64,000 nt of DNA, from assembly GCA_910574455.1 (NCBI GenBank), contig CAJSYZ010000004.1:5571666-5635665 (forward strand), in the 5' to 3' direction. A model generated the notes under the pieces. It had not been told where the DNA came from. It saw only the letters and a list, made by a program, of their open reading frames with translations, and did no database searches. The position numbers were made by a program, and so were the translations under genes. Numbering within the stretch: position 1 is the first letter of the stretch; each line of letters opens with the position of its first letter. This DNA comes from Trichaptum fuscoviolaceum. Taxonomy: Eukaryota; Basidiomycota; Agaricomycetes; Hymenochaetales; Trichaptaceae. Positions 30,553-40,753 of the stretch are shown here, piece by piece.

Positions 30553-31102
30553 TACAATAATGTGGTCAGAGGGTTAGGTGGCGAAGACGAGCCTGAGACC
30601 GTGGAGCGATGAAGTCAACTTTAGCCTGAGTGTCCTAAACTGGAATCATTATGTAAGTAACTTGCATTTTTTGATTTTGCACAAGTCCTTTTTCCGGCCA
30701 ACGGCACTGGCATTGCCGTTGATTACCATGAATTACTGTAACATTACAATGTCCGTAGACATTATGAATCTTTACAGTATTTATCTAAAGTATTATACCA
30801 GTGTTATAATGTACCTGAAGCTCCTATCAAGTTTTACAATATCAATGAAAACTCTATCACTAGTATGTGGTCTTCGGAAATCCCTGCATATTTACTACAA
30901 AAAATATTAGATATTAACAAATTCCTGCCGTCTGATTGTGTAACTCTGTAGCACTTATCATAAGTTTGTCATATGAAATATTATTATCATTGGCCCATGA
31001 GCAGCCTACAAGAGCTTTATCTGCTATTGTAAAGCTTGAATAATCAAGGTATATATAAATAGGTGATTATGTTTATATAGTTTTGAGCCGGATTCTGTGA
31101 TG

Positions 31103-31640
31103 ACCATCAAACAACATTATTGTAGAGCGCATCTGAAGCAAGCAGTCTGACGGAAGTGCTCTGAACGCGGAAGCGGCAATTGATTATGTGATGTATAGGA
31201 GCGAACATATACGTGATTGGGGAGAATCAGATCTTCATGATCTAGTCCGACGACAGACATCGATAACTCTCCAACGTCATCCTTGCAGCGTCTTCGAGAG
31301 AGGCACTTCATGCAGTCTGGACAGACGCCGTTGGAAGAGGGTTCTCATCTTTGACCTCGACCGCCATGTAATCTGTCACCATTATGCCATAGGAAAATGA
31401 ACAGTTGAGTGCTTAAGCAGAATTCATCCGTGATATAACAGCAAAGCAGGCCCTGGATACTTGTGGTCAATTCCCGCTTGCACTAGCTAAAATCTCAGAC
31501 GATGGGCTAGATGAAGAACTTCCGGATGTACTGTTTGTTTTCAGGGGCCATATAAAAGTAAAGCCTGCAAACAGCAGAACCCCAGGATAGTTGATGCAGT
31601 ATAAAAGCTCTCGGTCCAAGCTTTTGATTTTCTCAGGCTT
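31103..31640. other. No gene recognised
   Basis: Only short frames without family features are present. The sequence begins directly outside the right inverted repeat of the Clf1-carrying element. Confidence 0.4.
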
Positions 31641-31654
31641 TCCTTTGGTTTTTA

Positions 31655-31760
31655 GCACAAACAAGATGCTAGAGCAATACTCGCCCGCGGAAAGTTCGTC
31701 TTCTTGTCCCCCTCCCGCGTTTTCACTGCTGTAGCTTCTAATGTCTCCAGTAGATGAGTC
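31655..31760 (+). pseudogene. Relic of the secreted RlpA-like gene's first exon
   Basis: The text around cgcggaaagttcgtcttcttgt and cactgctgtagcttctaatgtctcc matches the signal-peptide region of the gene at 24165 (cgcaaagctcgccttcttgt..., cgctgtaacgtctgcag). Frame is lost by indels and stops. No later exons are seen. Confidence 0.45.
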
Positions 31761-31779
31761 ATTTAAGTTTCAAGTACTC

Positions 31780-32528
31780 CTGTATGAGTAATTATGAAAG
31801 GCTAAGAAGTAGTTACTACTAACTAGTTCTGTTGTCCTGCATTGTCGTGTTTCGACTACCTGGAATTTGACTGGGCAGTCCGAGCATCCGCATACACCGG
31901 CATTTGAGCACCAACGAGAAAACCCCAAGACCCTAGTCATCCGCTACATTTTACATGGAAGAAGTTGAATGATTGAATGATTGACAGCCATAACTACATC
32001 TTGCTCGTTGCTGTCCAGACTTATGGCGCAAAACAATGTTTCGGGATCGATAGAAATAAGTAGAGATAGCTTAGTTAAATAAAAGATAAAAAGGTAGGGA
32101 AGAGACCAGTCTCAAGATTTTATTATGTATTCACGGTGTCGTGCACGATGGGGTGCATAAAGTTGTTTAGGCGGTTACATAAAGGTAAAACTACATACAT
32201 AGTAAGAAGATCCAGTGTCCTAACAAAAAATCATAACAGTGGTGCTATCCTCCTTTCCTGATCCTGCTGAGACAGGTAGTGTGAATCTAATTTACAGCAT
32301 ACGTGAGCTATCCCAACCCTGAGAAGGACCCCGAGTTTGTGCAAGGGCTACCCATAAATTCCTACCCAATTTACAGAGGCGGTGATCGGGAACTCAATGT
32401 ATGCCGACCAAAGTGTTTGACGACAGCGCCTACTACATCATATAACAAAGCGAGCAACTCCTACATTGCAATTAGTGCAGAATTTCTTCCTGACCAAAGT
32501 CTCGGAAATTAAATGCGCTATTTCAAAC
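31780..32528. other. No gene recognised
   Basis: A 69-codon plus-strand frame at 32303-32512 (SYPNPEKDPEFVQGLPINSYP) may be an old exon but has no recognised relatives. Confidence 0.35.
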
Positions 32529-33346
32529 TCAAAAAAAAAAAGAGGAAGGAAGGAAGTCTGAGTCTTTTTTTAGAATCGGTTGCGTACAGCTACTACATAC
32601 GAGAACTAAATTCTTTATCTCGCATCCGGTGCTTTCGATGCGGTGCAAGCATTGTCTTGCTTCTTCCTGACTACTTTGTATTCGCACCACAGACGTGAGC
32701 TAGATGAATAGGAGTTATTCACACAACGCCTGCGGATTAATGTCAAAATATTTACCTGAAAATCAATCAATGCATTTGAGAGTCGTTGAGTCAACTCGCC
32801 AATTTGTGAGCGGTGTTTCTTTCCTGACAGAATGCGCTTGAGTCTGCCAGACGACAGAATTCGGTTGAGCTTGTGGACAATGCCTTGAAGGACACTGAAA
32901 GAACGCTGATTCACAGTTGTCCTTAGGTGTTATATGTTACTCACTGATCAATCGTTACAATCGCTTCGAGGACATTAGGTGAGATATAAGTCGCATCTTG
33001 AGTCGACTCTTTAAGCAGGAAGAATATCTGAGACGCTCGATCTGCGAGCTGCCTAGCATCTTGCAGGTTTCCGCGAACACTCTATCGTTGAGCAGCAGTT
33101 ATGAGAATGTTTAATTAGGAAACTGCGAGCACATACCTCGCACAAGGTCACTATTGCCAATATCGCCCCAACAGCACTTTTCAACGGAGGAAAGGCGTCG
33201 GCCGACTGGTACAGAGCCTCCACCACGACTAGGAAAGCAGCAAGCCCCATTCGCGCCGAATCCCGAACTGCACTACAATTCCCTCCGCGGGTGACCCCTT
33301 CATCTATCACGACTAGTTGCATTGCTTGCACGTTTTTCTCGGACAT
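32529..33346 (-). CDS. Stand-alone N-terminal helical domain of basidiomycete NLR type (MLKL-NTD-like)
   Basis: The start is the ATG at 33346. Exon 1 is 33346-33137 (YQSADAFPPLKSAVGAILAI), and an intron of 55 nt follows. Exon 2 from 33081 is NLQDARQLADRASQIFFLLK...LEAIVTIDQ. Exon 3 covers about 32914-32755 (LQGIVHKLNRILSSGRLKRI). Exon 4 ends at the TGA at 32531-32529. All joins keep frame. The pattern of a PPLKSA-type start followed by amphipathic helices and a linker with RIL..GRLKRIL resembles the four-helix adaptor found at the N-terminus of many Agaricomycete NACHT/NB-ARC receptors and thought to execute cell death. No nucleotide-binding domain follows, so this is either a free domain or a truncated receptor. 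Confidence 0.5.
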
Positions 33347-33349
33347 GGT

Positions 33350-34250
33350 TGCAGGTAGTCGATTGTCGTGGATGTCGGCTGAAGAGACAGTAACGGGGAG
33401 GAGAGGGGGATGCGGAAAAGGGGAATCTCATCGACCTAGGCGTCAGCGCTAAGTTTGTGAGGGCAGTGCGGTGAGTGAAGAGCCAACTTGCCATATTCGT
33501 AGCGATACCAAAGAGAGAGCTTTGGAAATGGAAGAATGCCACAAACGCATAGCCAAGGGCGCTATTAATCGTAGTAAATGAAGCAGGGCTGCGAGATCAA
33601 GGGCACCCGTGTAACACTGTGCAACGTTTGCATACGAGGGTGGTGCGCGTGGATGAGGTACCTTCCCGGATAAATCGGTGTGTGATTACTGTACTAGGGA
33701 GCTTTCAGGACGGAAGAATGTTACAAACACATGGCTGCCGCTATACCAATGAGACTATACAAGCGCCCGCAAACTGGGAGGCGATGCGCTCGGGAGCAAT
33801 TGCCATTTTAAGCCTACTTGAGCATGACAGAGTCTCTATATTCAATGTCTAGATCCTGAAGTCATAGGTAGTCGGATTTGAACGAACGCAGCGTCTTTTC
33901 TTGTATGCCTTCATCATTTTTCTGTATTTGCTATGCGTAATCTTTGCACCTGTCGTAGATCCTGTAAATCGGAGTCCTCCGGTATAAAGCAATTGCGATA
34001 CAGGAAGTCTTGTCGTTAGCCAGATATTGAATGACCTTGAAGTATTTCTAATATAGACGTAAATGCCGAAATGGTAGACGCGGAGACAAGCGATGCAGCC
34101 TGGGATTGTTCTCCCGATGGTCCACCGTGCTTCGAGGTTGATCAAATTAGCATCATTGTCGACATCGGGAGGCATCCAGGAAAGTAACCATATATCTTCG
34201 AGGTGGCTAAGGGAATGTTAAGAGGGAAGATGGAGGTAGCGAAGGCGGAA
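33350..34250. other. No gene recognised
   Basis: A minus-strand frame at 34175-33849 (108 codons) has no recognisable features. Small pieces (tttggaaatggaagaa) are shared with 25430-25450. Confidence 0.35.
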
Positions 34251-34680
34251 ATCTGAGATAGTAGGATAAAGGAGCGGTGCGAGATAGAAAAATAGGAAGT
34301 AAATGCAACGCGGTCAGAGGAAGAGCGTGGATACTACGGTGGATCTTGCATTGCAGCAAAATGTGATAGGGCCTACGCATGGGCTTGCAGTACGAATAGC
34401 TATAGTGGTTATGAATAGAGATTGCTGATATAGGGGCGAATTGTGAGGCAGGCCATGTTATAGACGAGTATTTGCCTAAGTCTGTTCTTCACTAGTTCGA
34501 AACTGCGTCAAATGAAGTGACAGCGCCGCGGCTGCAAACGTGCCAGATGGAAGCATGGATCCCGGAAGCTACTTCAAGCATTCTCGAATGTACGTTGAAT
34601 TGAGGGTGGGTTGTTGACAAGAAAGTTGGAAGCAAAGATGATAGTGAAGATAGACAAGCGCGCCCGCTCTCGGAGGCTGC
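34251..34680 (-). pseudogene. Family A gene, copy 5 (second exon and upstream block only)
   Basis: 34325-34420 matches the second-exon region of the other copies (ttgcagtacgaatagctata and neighbouring text). 34500-34650 matches the conserved upstream block (gtgacagcgccgcg, cttgacaagaaagt). The first exon is deleted between them, so no product is possible. Confidence 0.55.
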
Positions 34681-34919
34681 CGAGGGCCCTGATATGCTTA
34701 CTAACTTGGAGTTATTACTATGTTTAGAATAGGTTTGGCGGGCGGTGAACTTGAAGTTGAACTTGCACTTCAAGTTCAAGTGAATTTTGTTGACTTGTCG
34801 CTCTGATCATTCATGGCTTTTTCAATGCCATTTCAAGAATCATGGGTCCCGAACACTATGCGAACAAGAAACAAACAGTTGGCATTTTCATTGGACGCCT
34901 GTTGACCACCATTCCTGCC

Positions 34920-36110
34920 ATCGATGCCTCTCAACACTGACAAAAAGCTTCCCTGGCCGCGCGGTTTGGATCAAGAACGCATGCGAGATAATCGTCCCGA
35001 GAACCTCCTGGAGTGGTTGCTCTGAAGGAGTCAGCGGAGGATCGGCTAGTCTGTACGGTAGAGCTTGACTTGGAATGGGTGAACAAGCTAAAGCCGGGGC
35101 AAACAAACAAGGACCTTTTGCATGCGATTACTTGGCGCCTTCCGCGCCTGCTTCGCAATAACTCGCACGTGGAGAAGGTGTTCACTGACTTGGAGAAGGG
35201 ACTGGCAAAGGCCGTGGTGCATCTGATAAATGAAGGTGCATTTGGACGCAACCATGGGCTTGAGCTGCCGCGGAAGGTATGTACTCGGATTTGTTGTATA
35301 TTGTACTTATACTGAATAGCTACCAGCATAGTCCCTTCAGGTCAGATTGCAACGATGATGATGATGCTGGGGAGGTCGAAGCTGCCGCTAGGCCTCATCC
35401 TCGAGCGGCTAGAACAGCGAACGACCCTTCGGCAATCTCAAGTGTCCATAGGTCAAGAAGCTCTTATCCGGACGACGACGAGTTCCTATGGCAAGGCATG
35501 GCATCCCTCAATTCCATCGATGATGAGGAGGAACTCCTCCCAATCGGACATAGGGTGTACAGCACGGTGGAAGGGAATTGGTGACGATATTGGAGCTTTT
35601 GGAGAAGAGGAGGAAGACGTCGGTCAGGAATGAGGAGAAGACGAAGAAGAGGAGGACGAAGAAGACGTCTATCCGGATAGATATGGCTTTGCCTCGCCAT
35701 TCAACGCCTCTCAACCGGTGCACGTCCCTCAGCCCATGTTTGTGGTGGTTCCGATGGACAAGATGTTCCCATTGGCCTTCGGTCCACCTGCCCAGACGCA
35801 TTTCTTGGTTTCAAATACGCCCCAAGCTCATCCTGTTGCTTGGTGTTCGACTCAACCTCAATCACATCAGCCTCAACCACAATCATATGGAACGATGCCT
35901 AACTTGAACCCAGGAAGCCGGGACATACAAGCAGCGAGGACTAGAGAAGCTCGTCCTATACATACTGCTTCGGTTGTCAGCCAGTCTTCGCAGCGACGCC
36001 CGTCCTACCCATCCTTCAACACTCTGACCTCTCCCTCGCTTCGTCAAGGTCCATCTAGGCCTTCCCGCACACATCGCGGCGCTCTCGGTGAATGTGGACC
36101 GCTCCGTTAG
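34920..36110 (+). pseudogene. Unrecognised acidic/Pro-Gln-rich gene with frame disruptions
   Basis: The coding-like block SREPPGVVALKESAEDRL...VCTVELDLEWVNKLK and on to GAFGRNHGLELPRK (to 35277) is followed by a donor gtatgt. A second block (35340-35580) is Asp/Glu-rich with SSYPDDDEFLWQGMASLNSI. A third (35580-36110) runs from GEEEEDVGQE through an in-frame TGA at 35631-35633 into a very acidic stretch and then PFNASQPVHVPQPMFVVVP and a Pro/Gln/Ser-rich end. The proline-rich tail ending in a low-complexity region resembles fungal disordered regulators. No domain is recognised. The internal TGA and the frame change near 35580 suggest decay unless an unrecognised intron removes them. Confidence 0.4.
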
Positions 36111-36540
36111 TCAAGTTGGACTCCTGGTCTGCTCGTCTCTGAGATTGAGCAAGAGTCTAGGCGATGCGCACGCATCAATCGCGCGAATTGACTGCGCAGC
36201 AGTGGTCATCCATCTTTCGAGCACATCCTGTATAGTTGTTTTCTGTTTGCAATTCTTCTAATTGTTTGTTTTTCTTGGTCTACCTTTTTGTCGTCTACAG
36301 TGGCCTTCCATTGCAATTGTATTGCGAATGAAAGCTATGTTTCTCCATTTCATCTGTATTTCAGGAATTTCGAAGACATGATGCACATTACAATGGCTTC
36401 GCCGGGCCCGCATTTCGAATGTTCGTCTATTAAGGGCTACGTGCAGCGAGAAGCGGTAAAACAGTTCCCGTCAAGAAAGTCTAAAGCAAAGTTGTCAAGA
36501 AAGACCGATGGGTTTCACAACGTTTAATGGAGGTCATCTC
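36111..36540. other. No gene recognised
   Basis: One 79-codon plus-strand frame only; nothing supportable. Confidence 0.4.
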
Positions 36541-36766
36541 TGGGCTTAATATTGACCGTTCGGCTGACTTCAAATCGGATTTAGATTATAACTATTCGTG
36601 AATGGCAGTACAGATTGATTAATGAGTATCTAAGTGTATGTTAAGAGGAATGGAAATAACACAGAGAAAATGGGAGGAATGTGAGCTGGAAGGAGAAACG
36701 GGCAAAGTGCAGAGACGACAGAAGAGTGGTGGTAAAGAGAGGGTGGAACGATGTGGATTGGGATGA

Positions 36767-37240
36767 TTACGATGTAGGTGCAAAGTGGGCAGAGGAAGGA
36801 CGTATAGCAAGAATGCCACGTTGGATCTTGTATTGTAAGGAAGTTTGGTAGGGCTTACGCATGGATTTGCGATACGAGTAGCTGTCGACGTGATGAGTTG
36901 CCATTCAGCAATTGTCACAAATAGGACGAACCTGGCCTGCTTAACCCTTTCCTCCGGAAATTGTACCATCTGCGGCGGGGCCAAGTAGTACATGACCAGT
37001 CTCTTCAACGTGCCCATGCCGCTCTCCCGACTCGATCTCCTTCTCGACACCGCCAGCTCGGACTAAAAGCGTGTCTTCCTTGCCCGCCCTTGTGTCGTTG
37101 TACCTTCGCTGTGCTGAGGGTCCGCACGATAGCTGCTCGAGCGGTAAGGACAGATGGCACGCGCGCAATTGAGCACAAGGTTTTAATCACAGCACGGTGC
37201 GTCGAGATCTCGAGGATAGGTTTGCTTGAGCGTAAAAGAG
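36767..37240 (-). pseudogene. Family A gene, copy 3 (start lost, frameshifted, internal stop)
   Basis: It is collinear with copies 1 and 2, but the initiator reads GTG CTC TTT TAC where they have ATG CTC TTT TAC. An indel shifts the frame in the first 25 codons. A TAG at 37065-37063 replaces the Gln or Glu after TRF. The region YYLAPPQMVQFPEE is intact. The intron is 36931-36882 and is 50 nt, one shorter than in the other copies. Splicing joins the exons in frame to SYSYRKSMRKPYQTSLQYK, whereas reading through does not. This is good evidence that the intron is real in the family. The upstream conserved block is at 37360-37560. Confidence 0.7.
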
Positions 37241-37639
37241 CACTCGACTGTACTGCTGGGGCCAGAGACGATGTGCGGAGATAGGGGCGCAACGACGGGC
37301 GGGCCATTTTATAAGAGTGGACGAGCAGTGCGCGAGTGTGATAATGATTAGCTTGAAGAACGGATCTAAGCTGCGTCAAATGAAGTGACAGCGCCGCGAC
37401 GGGCACGCAGACGTGCTACATGGCAATGTGCAACCCGCATGCTGCTTCAAACAGACTTGAAGCGCACTGGTGTAAGACTAATTGGGTTGGATGAGCAGCG
37501 GGAAGACGAGGAGTAGTTCTTGACAAGGAAGTCTGAAGCGTAGATGGTAGTGAAGAAAGAAGACGACGAAAACGACCAAAGAGCCTGTATCGGGTTAATT
37601 CGGGCTAATGTCACACCCTGCCCACTAGACGTTACTACA

Positions 37640-38290
37640 CGTGACTGGTACTACTAGTGGCACGTGTGTGTGACATATGTGTTCTGCGCTCAGGCTTCCG
37701 ACTCGGAGTCGTATCAGCAACTGACACCTCAACCCGTTCCTCAAACGTCATTCATCCGATTACTCTTTTCTCGATTCTAACTGCCGAGCTGTCGCTCCAC
37801 CTTCCTTCAGCGCCGTGGCTCAAAACTAAAACTCCTGGGTACGGCAGGCGCGTTTAGTCCTATGGTTAAAATGCTCGTGCTTTCCTTCGATGTTGCAGCC
37901 TTTGTAGCATTCACTCAGCAGTCTAGATGATGGGAAACTCTACGTATCGGCCGGAGAAAAGGGCAATGATATGCAATCTGTTGGACTATGGTACTGAGGC
38001 TGGGTCAACGGTAAGCCCAGTGATATTTCTCTTTTCAATAGAGTTTATACTCAACGCTCTTTGATATGACATCGGTGCTGTGCTGGGGAGCACGCTTTTC
38101 AGATAGTCTCTTCAGGCAGCTCCGACTAGCAGATTTCTAATAGGGAGCCAAAACGGGCCTTCTGGACTTCCATCCTCAGATGTCTCACTTTCGAACAATC
38201 CTCTTTCTTCTTTTCTTCGTACTTGACAGTAGCAATCTCTGAGACTCTGCTGGAAGGGCCTATACTAACAGGCGTTGTATGCCAAAGACT
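37640..38290. other. No gene recognised
   Basis: No frame with family features; upstream of the paralogous empty site. Confidence 0.4.
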
Positions 38291-38299
38291 CCTTGATCT

Positions 38300-38700
38300 C
38301 GGATGACTATCGGCCTCCAATAGGTCTCCGTAATGGCGGTGGTGAGTCAATACTGACTTCGTACTATTAGCGTTGTTGGCCGTGACTCTCCAAACCTCTG
38401 GAAAGGACCATCCTTTGCCTGTGGATATTTATCTCTGGCTCTTACCACTAGCCCGACATAATCGTGTGGTAGTATATAGAACTGTCCTTGAAGTCAGCCT
38501 GCGCTCTAGATGGGACAACATTAATATCCTAGCGAAGCTATTTAATGAATGTTCATCCGGTCATATGCGGCCCGCTTACTTTCCATAATATAGGATCAAA
38601 ACCTCGCATCTATGTCAAGATGCCTTACGGGACCTTGTAGCAGGAGTGTTCCATATAGCACAAGTCCCGGTACATGACGCTTTCTTGCGTTGCAGAGTGT
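38300..38700. repeat. Paralogous segment lacking the Tc1 insertion (empty site)
   Basis: It is collinear with 8440-8630 joined to 23450-23740. Shared blocks are cggcctccaataggtctccgta, cactagccc, then ggtagTAtata at the insertion point (about 38480), tgggacaacat, cggtcatatgcgg and aggatcaaaacctcgcat. Divergence is roughly 30 percent by eye, so the segmental duplication is old relative to the transposon insertion. Confidence 0.7.
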
Positions 38701-38739
38701 GCAGACTGACTGTTATAGGCTGCTTCCACTTTAGATACG

Positions 38740-38963
38740 ATGTTGATCACCATCCCGAAGATGATGTCAACGGAAACATGTTCACTTCAGCTAACCCACT
38801 TGCGAAAATACGGTTCAAGCATGCACAAGCAGACTCTGATGCCTTGCATCGTTTGGTATCTAATCACGTCCAGACATATGACGATTTGTTAAGGAAATAT
38901 GGTGACCCAAATTGTCCTCCGAGCAAGGACGAAGGTAATTTAGTTCACCGTCCGGTGTTTTGA
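38740..38963 (+). other. Possible coding fragment, unrecognised
   Basis: Reads DVDHHPEDDVNGNMFTSANP, then LAKIRFKHAQADSDALHRLV and YDDLLRKYGDPNCPPSKDEG, a smooth polar sequence ending in a stop at 38961-38963. It looks like a terminal exon. No family is recognised. Confidence 0.35.
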
Positions 38964-39099
38964 CATATACGGTACATATCACGCACTCATTATGGATAAC
39001 AGAGCTCAGAGATAGTGAAATTCTAGAGTAGCAAACAATATGGCCTTAGACGAAGGCCGCAAAAAAAGTAATAATAGCCGCAACTGGTCGTCGAACGAC

Positions 39100-39433
39100 T
39101 GGAACTAGGAATACAATATAAAGACTTTCGGTGCAAACTACTCCACGTCCGCACAGTAAGTACCCTCGGATCATAGTACTCGCGAAACACCCGAACAATG
39201 ATTGCCTTTGAAGAACTCGTTGTTTTGTCTTCCCGTGCCATCGCCGCCGTATCTTCTGTAGCCCCAATGTACATTGTCAGAACGATCTCCTGCCATCGAT
39301 CATAGGAATCCGCACCGGAGAACTTCTGCAGTAAAGAAGTGAGTATCATTTTTGTCTTCAAATTTCGACAGAGTGAAATCTCACCCGGCAACCTCAAGCT
39401 GATCACCGTCGGAACGTCCCATACACTGATCAT
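39100..39433 (-). other. Possible two-exon coding fragment, unrecognised
   Basis: From 39433: RMISVWDVPTVISLRLP, then a GT..AG segment of about 55 nt, then KFSGADSYDRWQEIVLTMYI and on to IVRVFREYYDPR and a donor-like gtactt. The second block reads well but has no recognised family and no defined ends. Confidence 0.35.
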
Positions 39434-39971
39434 CCGGTTTGCTTTAACTTGAATGCAATATAGATGGATGAAATCGAAGAGTGAAGTTTATGAGACCTTT
39501 GAATGTCGACGTCTGAGACATCCAAAAACAAATAGTACACTGACAATACGCTCACGTGAGGTCGAGGATCTATGTCTCGTCTTACTGTCTCATTTGAGGC
39601 CAGGCGCGATCAACTCAGCAGATATTCTTTTCTAGCTCACAGTTGCTTACCTCTAGCCCATTTCCATTAAAGCTAAGGCAATTAATGACTGTCGGATTTC
39701 TCCACCAGCGTTAGTGGCACTGCTTTCGTTCAGAAGAGATAGGTAACAATAAGATTATTGGTCAAGAAGTGTGGACTCCATGGGTCAATATGTTTTGTTG
39801 GATTAGGTGGCGGTACACCAAAGTGTCGCAAGGAAATTTGTCAAAAGATTGCATGTGAGGTAGATGCTCGGCCTTGTACAATCTCGTCAGGGGTACATAT
39901 GGACCCATTGAGAATATGAGCAATTAGTTCGGAGTCCGGATTCCAAAAAAAAAGGTGCGATGGAGCAGGAA

Positions 39972-40746
39972 CCCCAGGGGTTTGGTTTAAACCAAAGACA
40001 GGAATTCCTGTCAAATGGTAGTAATTTTCGTAGGTATCAGTTCCAGTAGAAACCATTTTTATTTCTTTGGTAGAAATTCTGGTAGGAACTAATTGTTGGT
40101 AGGTTCTAACTATTGGTCAGAACTACTTTTGGTAGTTATTGTGGTTGAAAGTAAGGAATTAACTATTCAGGCACCTCACTTCGTCTGATGCAACGTATAT
40201 CGGGACAATTATAGTGATAACTATGTATGATAACAAAAGGAGAATAATCGAACCTGTCTAACAACAGGCGGAATTGAACTTCATTCCATAAAATTACATA
40301 ATCAAGCAACTCAATACAAGTACATATACTAATTTCGTACTTCAATACCACCACACTACAAAGCTGATAAGATATTTGTCTTAATAAACATTAAGTAGGC
40401 ATTGAAGTTTGTTTGATGTATATGAAGTCTTAATTTAGCAAAACCTTTATGAGCCTATGGATGAGTTGTACTGCTGCTAGAGTCCTTTTATGGAAGTTTA
40501 GAATTTTCTTATTATGGAAGTTTGAGCATTGAGGGTTCGAGTCGTTCTTGTGTTTGTAAAGTTAATTTTGTTGGTTTCTATTTCAAGTTACTACTATCTA
40601 CTATAATTCCAATCAAACTGCACGAAACAATTGCTACCGATGATTAAACTTACTACTGAACTAATTTCTACCAGGGCTAGTACCTACCAAAATTACTACC
40701 ATTTGACAGGATTTCCTGTCTTTGGTTTAAACCTAAGCTCCTGGGG
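39972..40746. mobile_element. MITE of about 775 bp with 55-bp inverted repeats
   Basis: The ends (39972 onwards and up to 40746) are inverted copies sharing GGTTTAAACCAAAGACAGGA, then CCTGTCAAATGGTAGTAATTTT, and starting CCCCAGG. The interior is A/T-rich and non-coding, with repeated tggtag and ctacca motifs that continue the inverted symmetry (tagaaattctggtagg against ctaatttctacc). No clear target duplication remains. It ends one base before the target duplication of the next element. Confidence 0.75.
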
Positions 40747-40753
40747 TTATTGG

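Larger units (their letters stand above)
28702..31102. mobile_element. Second gene-capturing element, CATCACAGAATCCGGC termini
   Basis: It is 2401 bp, bounded by 16-bp perfect inverted repeats (28702-28717 and 31087-31102). The subterminal zones (about 28890-29070 and 30720-31080) are A/T-rich with CATTATGA, CATTACA, AATTACAGA and TGTACTATAATC motifs like those of the CATCGGG element. No obvious target duplication is visible; an AT dinucleotide is possible if the repeat starts at CACAG. The interior carries a Clf1 pseudogene and no transposase. Relationship to the CATCGGG element is inferred from the subterminal motifs and from the habit of carrying host gene pieces. Confidence 0.65.

Noticed and set aside
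33849..34175. A 108-codon minus-strand frame
   Set aside because: No family resemblance, no conserved copy elsewhere in the window and mixed composition; treated as chance.
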